DNA of 64,000 nucleotides from Micromonospora costi (GCF_003626655.1 NZ_RBAN01000001.1:2314828-2378827); one strand, 5' to 3'. Positions 38,390 through 48,492 are shown, counted from the stretch's first letter. A program made the numbers and translations. The notes: a model not told the origin generated them from the letters alone.

Positions 38390-39937
38390 ATGCTCAAGAA
38401 CTCCGCCCGGCGCTGGCTCGCCGGGTTGGGCGTCGTAGGCGCGATCGTCGCCGCCTCCGCCTCCCCCGCCTTCGCCGACGAGGCCTTCGAACTGAACGCA
38501 CCCAACGTGCTCGTGCCGGTCGGCCACACGGCCTACTCCGGCTTCTGGCTCGACCCGGTGGACGGCGAACCCGCCTTCGACCACGCCACCATCGACCTCG
38601 ACCTGTCCGCCGTCGCGGACTTCGTCCAGATCGAGCCGAACTCCGAGCAGTGGCACTGCACGTCCGACGCGCCGCGACTGCACTGCGAGGCCGATGCCCA
38701 TCCGGAGTGGGGCATCGGGGACTTCACCTACTTCGCCATCGCCAAGGACGGCGTGGAGGCGGGACGCTCCGGCGACATGACCGTCAAGGCGACCGCGGGC
38801 GGCTCGGAGGTCACCAAGGAGGTGACCCTCACGCTGGCGGAGGCGGTGGACCTGCAGTCCCCCGAGCAGGTCGACCTCGAGGCCGCTCCGGGTGACTCGT
38901 TCGGCGTCCAGTTGACCGTCCGCAACGGCGGGCCGTCCGCCGCCAGGGGCGCCGTCATGATGCTGTGGGCCGACTACTACACGGCCTATGCCGGCAACTT
39001 CTCCAACTGCAGGTACTCGGAGGGCAACCCGGTCATCTGCCACTTCGACTCCGACCTGGACCCGGAGAAGACCTACCGCCTCTCCAGCGAGCTGCCCCTG
39101 AAGCTCGCCGACGAGGTACGCAGCGGGACGTCCTTCGACAACTCCGTCACCTGGTGGACGACGGACGACTGGAACGCCTCCGGCAACGACGAATACTTCG
39201 GCGACGTCAAGCCGGGCACGGGGGAGCCGCTGCGGCTCGTCGAGGTGGAGTCAACCTCGCGTCGCGCCGCCCCGCAGACCGACATCGAGTGGTTGAACAA
39301 CATCACCAATCTCCACATCTCGGTGAGCGGCAACCACTACGCCGACCTCGCCGCCGAGCCGGCCTCGGCCAGTGCCACCGCGGGCAAGACGGTGGCGATC
39401 CGCCCGACCGTCCGCAACCTGGGTCCGGCCATCGCCGAGGCCACCTGGAACCTGACCGAGCCGGTCGTCGAGATCGTCCTCCCAGGCGGTACCACCGCGG
39501 TGGAGGCGTCGGGCGACTGCGCGCCCATCACGGAGAAGGGCTGGGACATCCAGGAGGAGTGGGGCAAGCCGGGTGCGAGCCGCTACGGCTGCCTGACCAG
39601 CGAGATCGCCCCGGGTCAGACGTACTTCTTCGACTTCACTCTGCAGGTGGACAAGATCACCCCGAACGCGCCGGGTCAGCTGACCGTGACGTTCCCGGGT
39701 GACCCGCAGGCCGCCAACAACACCGCCGAGATCGTGCTCAAGCCCGCGTCCACCGGCAACAACGGCGGCGACAACGGCGGCGACAACGGCCAGGGTGGCG
39801 GGGGCGGTGACGGCGGCTCGCTGCCGATCACCGGTTCCTCCACCGGCCTGATCGCCGGCATCGGTGCTCTCCTGCTCGTGGCGGGCGCCGGCGGCTACCT
39901 CGTGGCCCGCCGCCGCAAGACCCGCTTCGTGGCCTGA
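38390..39937 (+). CDS. LPXTG-type cell-wall-anchored protein
   Basis: A 515-residue surface protein. Residues 1-30 are a signal peptide (LGVVGAIVAASASPAFA). The extracellular part holds at least two beta-sandwich repeats of the DUF11/CARDB kind (VQLTVRNGGPSAARGAV and IRPTVRNLGPAIAEATW), then a Gly/Asn/Asp spacer. From about residue 478 comes a sortase signal, LPITG, a hydrophobic segment (LIAGIGALLLVAGAGGYLVA) and the positive tail RRRKTRF. A sortase should join it to the wall; none is encoded in this window. ATG 38390 follows GAGGGA. Function is probably adhesive or structural. Confidence 0.9.
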   Translation: MLKNSARRWLAGLGVVGAIVAASASPAFADEAFELNAPNVLVPVGHTAYSGFWLDPVDGEPAFDHATIDLDLSAVADFVQIEPNSEQWHCTSDAPRLHCEADAHPEWGIGDFTYFAIAKDGVEAGRSGDMTVKATAGGSEVTKEVTLTLAEAVDLQSPEQVDLEAAPGDSFGVQLTVRNGGPSAARGAVMMLWADYYTAYAGNFSNCRYSEGNPVICHFDSDLDPEKTYRLSSELPLKLADEVRSGTSFDNSVTWWTTDDWNASGNDEYFGDVKPGTGEPLRLVEVESTSRRAAPQTDIEWLNNITNLHISVSGNHYADLAAEPASASATAGKTVAIRPTVRNLGPAIAEATWNLTEPVVEIVLPGGTTAVEASGDCAPITEKGWDIQEEWGKPGASRYGCLTSEIAPGQTYFFDFTLQVDKITPNAPGQLTVTFPGDPQAANNTAEIVLKPASTGNNGGDNGGDNGQGGGGGDGGSLPITGSSTGLIAGIGALLLVAGAGGYLVARRRKTRFVA

Positions 39938-39953
39938 TCCCGTACCACCACCC

Positions 39954-39987
39954 GGTGCCCCGCCGACCAGCCGGTCGGCGGGGCACC
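39954..39987 (+). terminator. Hairpin terminator of the LPXTG gene
   Basis: Perfect 15-base arms GGTGCCCCGCCGACC (39954-39968) and GGTCGGCGGGGCACC (39973-39987) around a 4-base loop, 16 bases after the stop. A weaker GCCGTAT/ATACGGC hairpin lies at 40054-40074 before the next gene. Confidence 0.9.
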
Positions 39988-40231
39988 GCCGTCTGCGGGC
40001 CGTGGGGACGACCGTGCCGGGGTCGGCCGGCGGGATCGACGCTGGTTCGCGCTGCCGTATGCGCTGGATACGGCGACCGCCGGGGCTCCGGCGCCGGCAG
40101 CGGTTCCTGAGCGTTGGCCGGGAGGTGTGACGTCGAGCACCGGGCGTCTCGGGCGGCCACCTAGACTACGGTCGTGCCGTCGCCGATGGCGACTTGCCGC
40201 CAATCCCACTGGTAGACACCGGAGGTCGCTC

Positions 40232-40945
40232 GTGCCGACGCCCACCACCAACCTGGCCCTCGGGCCGGACTGGCTCGACCCGGAGTGGTTGATCTCGACG
40301 TTCGGGCTGCTCGGCATCCTCGCCATCGTGTTCGCCGAGTCGGGCCTGCTGATCGGGTTCTTCCTGCCGGGTGACTCGCTGCTGTTCACGGCGGGCCTGC
40401 TCACTGCCGACGGGCAGTACATCACCTGGCCGCTGTGGGTGGTCTGCCTGCTGATCACGATCGCGGCGATCGCCGGTGACCAGGTGGGTTACGCGTTCGG
40501 CCGGAAGGTGGGCCCGTCACTGTTCCGGCGCCCCAACTCGCGGTTGTTCAAGCAGGAGAACGTGCTCAAGGCGCAGGAGTTCTTCGAGAAGTACGGGGCG
40601 CGCTCGATCGTGCTCGCCCGCTTCGTGCCGATCGTGCGGACGTTCACGCCGATCGTGGCCGGGGTGAGCCGGATGAACTACCGCACCTTCGTGACGTACA
40701 ACATCATCGGCGGGGTGCTCTGGGGCACCGGCGTGACGCTGCTCGGCTACTTCCTCGGCCAGATCGACTTCGTCAAGGAGCACATCGAGCTGATCCTCAT
40801 CGCGATCGTTGCGATCTCGGTGATTCCGATCGCGATCGAGCTGCTCCGGGCCCGCATCGCGGCCAAGCGGGGCACCACCGCCGAGGAGCGGGCCGCGGCC
40901 GAGGAGGCGATCCGGGAGACCCGGCAGCACTACGGCAAGCACTGA
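40232..40945 (+). CDS. DedA-family membrane protein 3
   Basis: A 237-residue DedA protein, distinct from the two at 17-21 kb and closer to the classical family. It has FAESGLLIGFFLPGDSLLFTAG, GDQVGYAFGRKVGP, and the arginine motif ARFVPIVRTFTPIVAGVSRMNY, with three or more membrane helices and a charged C-terminal tail. The family moves lipid carriers or phospholipids across the membrane. GTG 40232 has GGAGG 6 bases upstream. In Mycobacterium a DedA gene also lies next to fba, so this is conserved context. Confidence 0.93.
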   Translation: MPTPTTNLALGPDWLDPEWLISTFGLLGILAIVFAESGLLIGFFLPGDSLLFTAGLLTADGQYITWPLWVVCLLITIAAIAGDQVGYAFGRKVGPSLFRRPNSRLFKQENVLKAQEFFEKYGARSIVLARFVPIVRTFTPIVAGVSRMNYRTFVTYNIIGGVLWGTGVTLLGYFLGQIDFVKEHIELILIAIVAISVIPIAIELLRARIAAKRGTTAEERAAAEEAIRETRQHYGKH

Positions 40946-41003
40946 CCGGCCGGCCGTCCGGCGCCGTCCCTGCTCGGGGATGGCACCGGACGATCGGTAG
41001 GGG

Positions 41004-41381
41004 TCAGCGGGCCTTCTTGGTGGCCCGCTTGCGCGGCGGGGTCAGCAGATCGGCGATCGTGGCGATCGCCGTCGGGACCAGCCGGTAGTACGCCCACACA
41101 CCGCGCTTCTCCCGCTCCAGCAAGCCGGCCTCGGTGAGGATGCGAAGGTGGTGGCTGACCGTCGGCTGGGAGAGGCCGAGCGGCGCCGTCAGGTCGCACA
41201 CGCACGCCTCGCCCTCGGGGGCCGACTGGATCAGGCTCAGCAGCCGCAGCCGGGCAGGGTCGGCGAGGGCCTTGAGGACCCCGGCGAGGCGCTCGGCATC
41301 GGCACGTTCGATTGGCTCGCCGGCCAGCGGCGAGATCTGAGGCATAGTCATTTCAGCCAACGCAGTTCCCACGTTTTCCAT
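41004..41381 (-). CDS. ArsR/SmtB-family transcriptional regulator
   Basis: A 125-residue winged-helix regulator. The recognition helix is LGLSQPTVSHHLRILTEAGLL. The ACVCDL motif in the helix before it is the metal or metalloid site of ArsR-like sensors, so it may respond to arsenite or a soft metal. The tail is Lys/Arg-rich. ATG 41381 gives the longest form; ATG 41345 is an alternative. No metal-resistance gene is adjacent, so its target is unknown. Confidence 0.88.
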   Translation of the reverse strand: MENVGTALAEMTMPQISPLAGEPIERADAERLAGVLKALADPARLRLLSLIQSAPEGEACVCDLTAPLGLSQPTVSHHLRILTEAGLLEREKRGVWAYYRLVPTAIATIADLLTPPRKRATKKAR

Positions 41382-41438
41382 CCTTCCACCAGCAGCATCG
41401 ATCCGCCTGCATATCAGCAGATCCGAATCGGCAGACTT

Positions 41439-41975
41439 TTACGCCACAAGGCCGAGGTCAGCCAACGTATAGGCCGCCCGATACGGCAATCCGGCGGCTC
41501 GCACCGCGTCGCCGGCGCCTCGATCAACAATAACCGCCACCCCTACGACGTCGGCCCCGGCCTCACGAAGCGCTTCGACAGCGGTCAGCACACTCGACCC
41601 CGTCGTCGATGTGTCCTCGACCGCCAGGACACGGCGGCCGGCCACCTCAGGTCCCTCGATCCGTCGCTGCATACCGTGTGCCTTACCGGCCTTGCGCACC
41701 ACGAAGGCGTCCAGGGCCCGCTCGGTCGGAGCGGCGTGCAGCATCGAGAAAGCGATCGGGTCGGCGCCCAGGGTCAGTCCGCCCACGGCGTCGTACTCCC
41801 AGTCGGCGGTGAGGTCGAGCATCACCCGGCCGACCAACGGCGCGGCCCGGTGATGGAGCGTGATGCGTCGCAGGTCGATGTACCAGTCCGCCTCGCGGCC
41901 GGAGGAGAGCACCACCCGGCCGTGGACCACGGCCAGATCAGTGATGAATTTACGCAGGTCGTCGCGGTCCCCCAT
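41439..41975 (-). CDS. pyrE: Orotate phosphoribosyltransferase
   Basis: PyrE attaches PRPP to orotate to make OMP in pyrimidine synthesis. The 178-residue product contains VVLSSGREADWYIDLRRITLH, the active-site loop VVRKAGKAHGMQRRIEG and the PRPP motif VLAVEDTSTTGSS. ATG 41975 gives the family start MGDRDDLRKFI. It lies between the ArsR gene and an SDR gene read the same way. Confidence 0.95.
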   Translation of the reverse strand: MGDRDDLRKFITDLAVVHGRVVLSSGREADWYIDLRRITLHHRAAPLVGRVMLDLTADWEYDAVGGLTLGADPIAFSMLHAAPTERALDAFVVRKAGKAHGMQRRIEGPEVAGRRVLAVEDTSTTGSSVLTAVEALREAGADVVGVAVIVDRGAGDAVRAAGLPYRAAYTLADLGLVA

Positions 41976-42141
41976 GGCGATAGAGGGTACTGCGCAAGTC
42001 TGGGAGCCGCGTGCGGGGTCCACCCGGATCCAACCGGTGAGCGACCGACGGACGACGATGGACGACTACTCTCTGCGACCGGACACGATCCGATCGCCAC
42101 GGGCCGGGCCGGACGGATCGACGCCGGCGGCTGCCGTCGAC

Positions 42142-42951
42142 TCAGGCCTGGTCGCGGCCGATCCGCCCGCGGGTGTCCCGGGCGACGGCCTGCAACAGCC
42201 GGCGGGGCGCGTGCCGCAGGCCGGCCACCGCCACCTTGTACTTCCACGTCGGAACGCTGACCAGCTTGCCTTTCCGCAGGTCACGCAACGCCTCGTCGAC
42301 CACGTCGTCGGCGCGCAGCCACATCCACTCCGGCGTCTTCGACATGTTGATGCCGGCCCGGTCGTGGAATTCGGTGCGGGTGTAGCCGGGACACAAAGCC
42401 ATCACGCGTACGCCGAAAGGCTGCGCGGACTGGCCCACCGACTCGCTGAAGTTCGTCACCCACGCCTTGCTGGCCGAGTAGGTCGAGCCGGGCATCACCG
42501 CGCCGAAACCCGCCACCGAAGAGACATTTATCACTGCCCCATCGCGCCGCTCGGTCATCGGCCGGAGCGCGGCGAGCGTCAGGCGCATCACCGCGTGGAC
42601 GTTGAGCCGGAGCAGGCGGGCCTCGTCCTCCACGGAGGACCGCAGGAACGGCTTGTTCAAGCTGATGCCGGCGTTGTTGACGAGCAGGTCGACCGGACTG
42701 CCGGCGGCCAGCCGGGCCTCCACGAGCGCACAACCGTCGTCGGTGGACAGATCGGCGGATATCGTCTCGGCTTCACGGCCGTGCCGTCCGGTCAGCTCCG
42801 CGGCCATCTCGGCCAGGCGGGCGGCATCGCGGGCCACCAGCACAAGGTGCCACCCGTCGGCGGCCAGCCGGCGGGCGAACGCCGCACCGATGCCGGCGGT
42901 CGCACCGGTCACCAGAGCCCGCTTCGCGGTGGGCGTGGAGTCGGGCGTCAC
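42142..42951 (-). CDS. Short-chain dehydrogenase/reductase
   Basis: A 269-residue classical SDR. The cofactor motif is VTGATAGIGAAFARRLAADG, followed by VNNAGIS, the catalytic Ser in INVSSVAGF and the Tyr/Lys pair in TYSASKAWV. The C-terminus has PEWMWLRADDVVDEALRDLRKGK, typical of SDRs of the DltE/YqjQ-like group. The substrate is unknown. The GTG start is 9 bases from the upstream membrane-protein gene, so the two probably form one transcript. Confidence 0.92.
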   Translation of the reverse strand: MTPDSTPTAKRALVTGATAGIGAAFARRLAADGWHLVLVARDAARLAEMAAELTGRHGREAETISADLSTDDGCALVEARLAAGSPVDLLVNNAGISLNKPFLRSSVEDEARLLRLNVHAVMRLTLAALRPMTERRDGAVINVSSVAGFGAVMPGSTYSASKAWVTNFSESVGQSAQPFGVRVMALCPGYTRTEFHDRAGINMSKTPEWMWLRADDVVDEALRDLRKGKLVSVPTWKYKVAVAGLRHAPRRLLQAVARDTRGRIGRDQA

Positions 42952-42960
42952 GGGCGGTCC

Positions 42961-43602
42961 TCAGCTCGGCGGGTACGGGCTCGTGGTCGGCTGGTGCGGG
43001 TGGGGTGCGAACCCGGGCGGCACGGCCGGCGCGACCGGGCGCCGCCGGAACCAGACGTTCGCCGCCGGCAGCACCAGCAGCGTAGCTACCACAAGGTAAC
43101 CGAGCGCCTGGCCGACCGAAAGCCCTCCGTTCAACGGGATCCACCACGAGGGGTAGGCGTCAGCGACCAGGGCCAGCAACGCCTCGGTGGCCTGCTCGCC
43201 CTCGCCGAGTTGCAGCGGGGCGGCCCGCTGCCCGACCAGCAACGCGAGGCCGCAGCACCCGCAGAGCAGCCCCAGCCCGCAGACCACCCAGGTCGCCACC
43301 CGTGCGCCCGGGCGCCCCGTGCCCAGACCGATTGCCAGGCCGGCCAGGAGGAGCGCGGCCAGCACGGCGAGCACCGCGGACAGGACGCCGGAGACGCGCA
43401 GCAGCCCCACGACACCGTCCACCTGATCCGCCGTGGCCGTGGTGGCGGCCGCCGCAGCCCGGAAGCGGTCGATGGTGCCGCCGAGCACCAGGAGGCCGGT
43501 CACGGCGTACGCGAACGCGACGACCGCCATCAGCAGCAGGACGGCCGTTGCCAGCGCGACCACGCCGGGGCGGCGGACCGGCGCCGGATGCGGGTACGAC
43601 AC
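42961..43602 (-). CDS. Four-helix membrane protein, unknown function
   Basis: A 213-residue membrane protein with about four hydrophobic segments (ALATAVLLLMAVVAFAYAV, VLSAVLAVLAALLLAGLAIGL, WVVCGLGLLCGCCGLALLVG, LGYLVVATLLVLPA) and a short Pro-rich tail. The second extracytoplasmic loop carries PSWWIPLNGG. It has the same plan as the next gene upstream and may be a diverged paralogue. GTG 43602 has GGAGGGACC upstream. Confidence 0.82.
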   Translation of the reverse strand: MSYPHPAPVRRPGVVALATAVLLLMAVVAFAYAVTGLLVLGGTIDRFRAAAAATTATADQVDGVVGLLRVSGVLSAVLAVLAALLLAGLAIGLGTGRPGARVATWVVCGLGLLCGCCGLALLVGQRAAPLQLGEGEQATEALLALVADAYPSWWIPLNGGLSVGQALGYLVVATLLVLPAANVWFRRRPVAPAVPPGFAPHPHQPTTSPYPPS

Positions 43603-43674
43603 GACAGGTCCCTCCGGTAGGCGTCGGGTTGCAACCTACTCGGAGGGACCGTCGGCGTCGTCGTTAACCGCGGC

Positions 43675-44475
43675 TCAGCTGACCGGCGGCGGGGTCGGGC
43701 CCGGCCGGTCCGATCCGGGTGCCTGGTCACCGGGCTGGCCCGGCGCCGGCGGGTAGCCGGGCTGGCCGGGCGGCGGGTAGCCGGGGGTCGGCGGGTAGCC
43801 GGGCTCGGCCTGCGACTGGCCGGGCTGGCCGGGGACCTGCGGGTAGCCGGGCGTCGACGGGTAGCCGGGGTAGGCGGCGCCCGGAACCGGCGGCTCCCAA
43901 CCGGCCTGCGGCTTCCGGAAGTACTCGTTCGACTTCGGCAGCGCGAGAAGGATCAGGGCGACGATCAGCGCGATCACGCCGATCACCCCGAGCAGGGTGC
44001 TGACCGGCGTGAACCAGCCGGGCAGCGCCTCGTCGAGCCGCCGCTGGATCTCGTCCGGGCTCGGCGCGTCGCCCGTGGTGGTGCCGGTGCTGCCGCCGAA
44101 GCCGCCCGCCGCTCCGCTGATCAGGCTGCCACCCGTGCAGCAGACCAGGATGCCGCCGAGGATCCAGGTGGTGATCCGGGACCCGTTCTTGCCGCGGTTG
44201 TTCAGCACGGCCAGCACGACCAGCACGATCGCGAGGAGCAGCACGAAGATCGCGCTGCCGATGCCGATCGCGAAGGTGACGTCGGCGATGGTGTTGGCCG
44301 CGTTGGCCTCGGTGCCGGCGTACGCGTCACGCAGCACGTCGCGGATGGTGCCGATGGTGGCGAGCGTGATGATCAGGTTGATCACCTGAAGAACGGCGAA
44401 CAGAATCAGCAGGTAGCTGGAAATCGTCACCACGCTCGGCCGTGACCGTGCCGGCGTGCTGTGGGGATCGACCAC
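43675..44475 (-). CDS. Four-helix membrane protein with a Pro/Gly-rich C-terminal tail
   Basis: A 266-residue membrane protein. Four hydrophobic segments (SYLLILFAVLQVINLIITLA, FAIGIGSAIFVLLLAIVLVVLAV, WILGGILVCCTGGSLISG, LLGVIGVIALIVALILLAL) are followed by a tail of about 75 residues with repeated YPPxPGYP units. The first loop between helices 1 and 2 resembles a DUF4064-like arrangement. Its order of helices and WF-P loop before the last helix (LPGWFTPVS) parallel the downstream gene. GTG 44475 follows GGAAGGAG. Confidence 0.82.
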   Translation of the reverse strand: MVDPHSTPARSRPSVVTISSYLLILFAVLQVINLIITLATIGTIRDVLRDAYAGTEANAANTIADVTFAIGIGSAIFVLLLAIVLVVLAVLNNRGKNGSRITTWILGGILVCCTGGSLISGAAGGFGGSTGTTTGDAPSPDEIQRRLDEALPGWFTPVSTLLGVIGVIALIVALILLALPKSNEYFRKPQAGWEPPVPGAAYPGYPSTPGYPQVPGQPGQSQAEPGYPPTPGYPPPGQPGYPPAPGQPGDQAPGSDRPGPTPPPVS

Positions 44476-44558
44476 GATGCTCCTTCCCTAGATCGCGCCA
44501 ACACCGTATCGGCAACGGGCCAATCCGGCAGGCCGCGACGCGGCCGGGCAGGTGGGGG

Positions 44559-45152
44559 TCAGTTCGCGCCGGTCCGCGGCCGGACGACCACCTCGGCGCG
44601 GCGCAACAGCTCGCCCCGGGCCACCTCCCAGCCCGCTTCCCCGTACGCCTCGAACGAGAGCCGGGCGCCGCCCGGGGCCTGGTAGTCGTGGTACCGCATG
44701 GTGCCCGAGGGTTCACGGCCGGTCGTGCCGGTCGCCGTGTAGCGGGCCTGCCCCGACTCGACCCAGCCGTACCGGTGGTCGGCGAGGTCGATGGTCGGCG
44801 CGCCCGGGGTGACGGTCGCACCCGGCTCCGCGGTCCAGAGGACCACCTCGTGGTCCCGCCGCTCCTCGACCGAGAGCCAGCGCCGGACGCCGTCCACATC
44901 GTCGAGCAGGTGCTCGGCCCAGCTCCAACCCGCCTCGTGCAGGCGGATCGTGCCGCGGACCGGCCAGGGCACACCCCGGATCTCCACCACGTCGCCGGGC
45001 CGGATCGCGCGCAGTGCCTCGTCGCCGGCCAGTGACGCGCCGGGTCCGGTTCCCGCCCGCGGCCGGCTCCCGAACCGGCGCAGGACCGCCCCGACGATCG
45101 CGAGCAGCACGATCAGGCCGGCCACCGCCAGGTACGCCACCCACCCGCTCAC
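44559..45152 (-). CDS. DUF4178 domain membrane protein
   Basis: A 197-residue protein with one N-terminal membrane helix (YLAVAGLIVLLAIVGAVL) and a DUF4178 domain: RPGDVVEIRGVPWPVRGTIR, WLSVEERRDHEVVLW, and FEAYGEAGWEVARGELL. The family is of unknown function; in some bacteria its members occur near polyamine or PspA-related genes. Three membrane-protein genes from 42961 to 45152 are read the same way with gaps of about 70-85 bases and may be co-transcribed. Confidence 0.8.
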   Translation of the reverse strand: MSGWVAYLAVAGLIVLLAIVGAVLRRFGSRPRAGTGPGASLAGDEALRAIRPGDVVEIRGVPWPVRGTIRLHEAGWSWAEHLLDDVDGVRRWLSVEERRDHEVVLWTAEPGATVTPGAPTIDLADHRYGWVESGQARYTATGTTGREPSGTMRYHDYQAPGGARLSFEAYGEAGWEVARGELLRRAEVVVRPRTGAN

Positions 45153-45327
45153 CGACCCACCCTCCCCTGGTTACGCCGGCGCAGACGCTAACAACCCGGT
45201 TCACCCGGGGGTACACGCCGATCGTGAAGTGAGCGCCCGGTCACCGGGCGGCCGGTGGCGGGCGCCGCGCGGACCGGGCCGGCCCGCCCGGCGACAGGGC
45301 CGCCCGCCGGCGCGAGGCCGCGGTTCG

Positions 45328-45708
45328 TCACGCCTCGGCGAGGCGCGACGCGGCGTACGCGCGCAGCGAGGACCGGCCCATCACGCAGCCCGTGAACGTG
45401 GTGAACTCGGCCGGATCGTCGCCGAGTGCGGTCCACGCCGTCCGGGCGGCCGCCGGGTCGATCCGTTCCAGCAGCGTCGCGGCGTACGCGCGGCCGGCCG
45501 GCGAGCCGCTGTCGAGCAGCCGGTCGAGGTGCGGGCGTACCTCGTCGGGGCGTTCGGCCGACGCGGCCTCGAGGCGTTGGTACGCCTCCGTGGCCGGCAG
45601 CAGCGTGTTGGCGAACCCGACCCCGCCGAAGGCGAGCGTGTCGGCGCGGGCCAGCTCCGCGACGGCGTCCTCGATCTCGCGGTCCCGCTTCTTCCCGATC
45701 CCGAACAT
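45328..45708 (-). CDS. Hypothetical cytoplasmic helical protein
   Basis: A 126-residue protein with no motif I recognise. It is predicted mostly alpha-helical (EIEDAVAELARADTLAF, EVRPHLDRLLDSGSPAGRAYAATLLERID), a pattern suggestive of HEAT-like helices. ATG 45708 follows AGGTAGGGAG. It lies downstream of clpB in the same direction, separated by a palindrome. Confidence 0.7.
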   Translation of the reverse strand: MFGIGKKRDREIEDAVAELARADTLAFGGVGFANTLLPATEAYQRLEAASAERPDEVRPHLDRLLDSGSPAGRAYAATLLERIDPAAARTAWTALGDDPAEFTTFTGCVMGRSSLRAYAASRLAEA

Positions 45709-45747
45709 GCTCCCTACCTTTCCCCGCCACGGCCCGCCCCACCCCGA

Positions 45748-45803
45748 TGATCAAGAGGTTTGCGTCGCGGAATCGCTCTCCGCTGACGCAAACCTCTTGA
45801 TCA
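45748..45803. repeat. GATC-containing palindrome, variant type B
   Basis: Perfect 19-base arms TGATCAAGAGGTTTGCGTC (45748-45766) and its complement (45785-45803). The loop has a GCGGA/TCCGC inner stem. The sequence differs from the core family but the plan (TGATCA ends, 18-20 base arms, second inner hairpin) is the same. It lies 53 bases past the clpB stop. Confidence 0.88.
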
Positions 45804-45856
45804 CCTTGCCGGGCGCGGTCGGGCCGGGGCCGGGGGCCGGGGCGGGGGTGGGTGGG

Positions 45857-48448
45857 TCAGGCTGGGGTTACCGTCAGGGCGTCCTTGTCGTCGGACAGGT
45901 CCACCTTGACCGTGTGGCCGTCGCGGATCTGGCCGGCGAGCAGGGCCTTCGCGAGCTGGTCACCGATGGCCGACTGCACGAGCCGGCGCAGCGGGCGCGC
46001 ACCGTAGATCGGGTCGTACCCGTGCTCGGCCAGCCACTGCCGGGCGGACTCGGTGATGTCCAGGGCCAGTCGACGGTCCGCGAGGCGCTTCCGCATCCGG
46101 TCGAGCTGGATGTCCACGATGGCCCCCAGGTCGTCCCCGCGGAGCGCGGCGAAGACCACCACGTCGTCGAGCCGGTTGAGGAACTCGGGCTTGAAGTGCG
46201 AGCGGACGACCGCGAGCACGCCCTCGCGACGCTGCTCCTCGGCGAGCGTCAGGTCGCTGATGATCGACGACCCGAGGTTCGAGGTGAGGATCAGGATCGC
46301 GTTGCGGAAGTCGACCGTCCGGCCCTGGCCGTCGGTGAGCCGGCCGTCGTCGAGCACCTGGAGCAGGATGTCGAAGACGTCCGGGTGGGCCTTCTCGACC
46401 TCGTCCAGCAGGATCACCGAGTACGGCCGGCGGCGCACCGCCTCGGTGAGCTGCCCGCCCTCCTCGTAGCCGACGTAACCGGGCGGGGCACCGACGAGGC
46501 GGGCGACGGAGTGCTTCTCGCCGTACTCGCTCATGTCGATGCGGACCATGGCCCGCTCGTCGTCGAAGAGGAACTCCGCGAGCGCCTTCGCCAGCTCGGT
46601 CTTGCCGACGCCCGTCGGGCCGAGGAAGAGGAAGCTGCCCGTCGGCCGGTCGGGGTCGGCGACGCCGGCACGCGCCCGGCGTACGGCGTCGGAGACCGCG
46701 GCGACGGCCTCGCGCTGGCCGACCACGCGGGCCCCCAGCGAGTCCTCCATCCGCAGCAGCTTCGCGGTCTCGCCCTCCAGCAGCCGGCCGGCCGGGATGC
46801 CCGTCCAGGAGGCCACGACCGCGGCGATGTCGTCCGCGCCGACCTCCTCCTTCAGCATCGCGCCGTCGGCCTGGAGCCGGGCCAGCTCCTCCTCGGCCTG
46901 CGCCAGCTCGGCCTTGAGCGCCGGGATCCGGCCGTACCGCAGCTCGGCGGCGCGCTCCAGCTCGCCGTCGCGCTCGGCCCGCTCGGCCTCGCCGCCCAGC
47001 CGCTCCAGCTCCTCCTTGGCCGTGGAGAGCTTGGTGATGTGGTCCTTCTCCAGCTTCCAGCGGTCGGCGAGCGCGGTCAGCTGCTCGCGCTTGTCGGCCA
47101 GCTCCTTGCGCAGCCGCGCCAGCCGCTCGGCGGAGGCGTCGTCCGGCTCCTTGGCCAGCGCCATCTCCTCGATCTCCAGCCGGCGGACCGCCCGCTCGAT
47201 CTCGTCGACCTCCACGGGACGAGAGTCGATCTCCATCCGGAGCCGGGACGCGGACTCGTCGACGAGGTCGATCGCCTTGTCCGGCAGGAAGCGATCGGTG
47301 ATGTAGCGGTCGGAGAGGGTCGCGGCGGCGACCAGCGCGGCGTCGGTGATGCGTACGCCGTGGTGCACCTCGTAGCGCTCCTTGAGGCCACGGAGGATGC
47401 CGATGGTGTCCTCGATGGTGGGCTCGCCGACCAGCACCGGCTGGAAGCGCCGCTCCAGGGCCGGGTCCTTCTCGATGTGCTCGCGGTACTCGTCCAGCGT
47501 GGTCGCGCCGACCATCCGCAGCTCACCGCGGGCCAGCATGGGCTTCAGCATGTTGCCGGCGTCCATCGAGCCCTCGCCCTTGCCGGCGCCCACCACGGTG
47601 TGCAGCTCGTCGAGGAACGTGATGACCTGCCCGTTGGAGTTCTTGATCTCCTCGAGCACCGACTTCAGTCGCTCCTCGAACTGGCCCCGGTACGACGCGC
47701 CGGCCACCATGGCGCCCAGGTCGAGCGAGACGAGCTTCTTGTCCCGCAGCGACTCGGGCACGTCACCGGCGACGATCCGCTGGGCGAGCCCTTCGACGAT
47801 CGCGGTCTTGCCCACGCCGGGCTCGCCGATCAGCACCGGGTTGTTCTTCGTACGCCGGGACAGCACCTGGATCACCCGCCGGATCTCCGAGTCCCGGCCG
47901 ATGACCGGGTCGATCTTGCCGTCGCGGGCGCTGGCGGTCAGGTCGACGCCGTACTTGGCCAGCGCCTGGTAGGTCTGCTCGGGATCGGCGGTGGTCACCC
48001 GGCGGTCCCCGCCGCGGACGGTCGGGAAGGCCGCGACCAGGTTCTCCTCGGTGGCGCCGGCCGCCTTCAGGGCGTTCGCCACCGCGCCGCCCACCCGGGC
48101 CAGGCCGGCCAGCAGGTGCTCGGTGGAGGTGTACTCGTCGCCCAGCGGCCGCGCGATCTGCTCGGCGGCGCCGATGGCGTTGACGAACTCACGGGCGAGG
48201 GTCGGCTCGGCGATGCTGGAGCCGCGCGCCGCGGGCAGGGCGTCGACCGCACGCTGGGCGGCCCGGCGCAGCTCGGCGGGGTCGGCCCCGACGGCGCGCA
48301 GCAGGCCCGGTGCGGTCGACCCCTCGGTGTCCAGCAGTGCCAGCAGCAGGTGCCAGGGCTCCACGGTGGCGTGGCCGCGCTGGTTCGCCAGCGCGACGGC
48401 ACCGGTGATGGTTTCGCGGCTCTTGGTGGTGAGACGTTCCGTGTTCAT
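45857..48448 (-). CDS. clpB: ATP-dependent disaggregase ClpB
   Basis: The 863-residue Hsp104-type chaperone pulls aggregated proteins apart with DnaK. It shows the N-domain repeats, two AAA+ modules (Walker A GEPGVGKT with FLDELHT, and GPTGVGKT with [12 protein letters not shown]), pore loop [12 protein letters not shown], and a coiled middle domain from about residue 405 to 525 between them. ATG 48448 follows GGGGGAG. A HAIR operator upstream indicates repression by HspR, encoded at 53.5 kb. Confidence 0.97.
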   Translation of the reverse strand: MNTERLTTKSRETITGAVALANQRGHATVEPWHLLLALLDTEGSTAPGLLRAVGADPAELRRAAQRAVDALPAARGSSIAEPTLAREFVNAIGAAEQIARPLGDEYTSTEHLLAGLARVGGAVANALKAAGATEENLVAAFPTVRGGDRRVTTADPEQTYQALAKYGVDLTASARDGKIDPVIGRDSEIRRVIQVLSRRTKNNPVLIGEPGVGKTAIVEGLAQRIVAGDVPESLRDKKLVSLDLGAMVAGASYRGQFEERLKSVLEEIKNSNGQVITFLDELHTVVGAGKGEGSMDAGNMLKPMLARGELRMVGATTLDEYREHIEKDPALERRFQPVLVGEPTIEDTIGILRGLKERYEVHHGVRITDAALVAAATLSDRYITDRFLPDKAIDLVDESASRLRMEIDSRPVEVDEIERAVRRLEIEEMALAKEPDDASAERLARLRKELADKREQLTALADRWKLEKDHITKLSTAKEELERLGGEAERAERDGELERAAELRYGRIPALKAELAQAEEELARLQADGAMLKEEVGADDIAAVVASWTGIPAGRLLEGETAKLLRMEDSLGARVVGQREAVAAVSDAVRRARAGVADPDRPTGSFLFLGPTGVGKTELAKALAEFLFDDERAMVRIDMSEYGEKHSVARLVGAPPGYVGYEEGGQLTEAVRRRPYSVILLDEVEKAHPDVFDILLQVLDDGRLTDGQGRTVDFRNAILILTSNLGSSIISDLTLAEEQRREGVLAVVRSHFKPEFLNRLDDVVVFAALRGDDLGAIVDIQLDRMRKRLADRRLALDITESARQWLAEHGYDPIYGARPLRRLVQSAIGDQLAKALLAGQIRDGHTVKVDLSDDKDALTVTPA

Positions 48449-48492
48449 GACTCCCCCGGATCGACAGGTCCGCTAGGAAGGACACAACCAGA

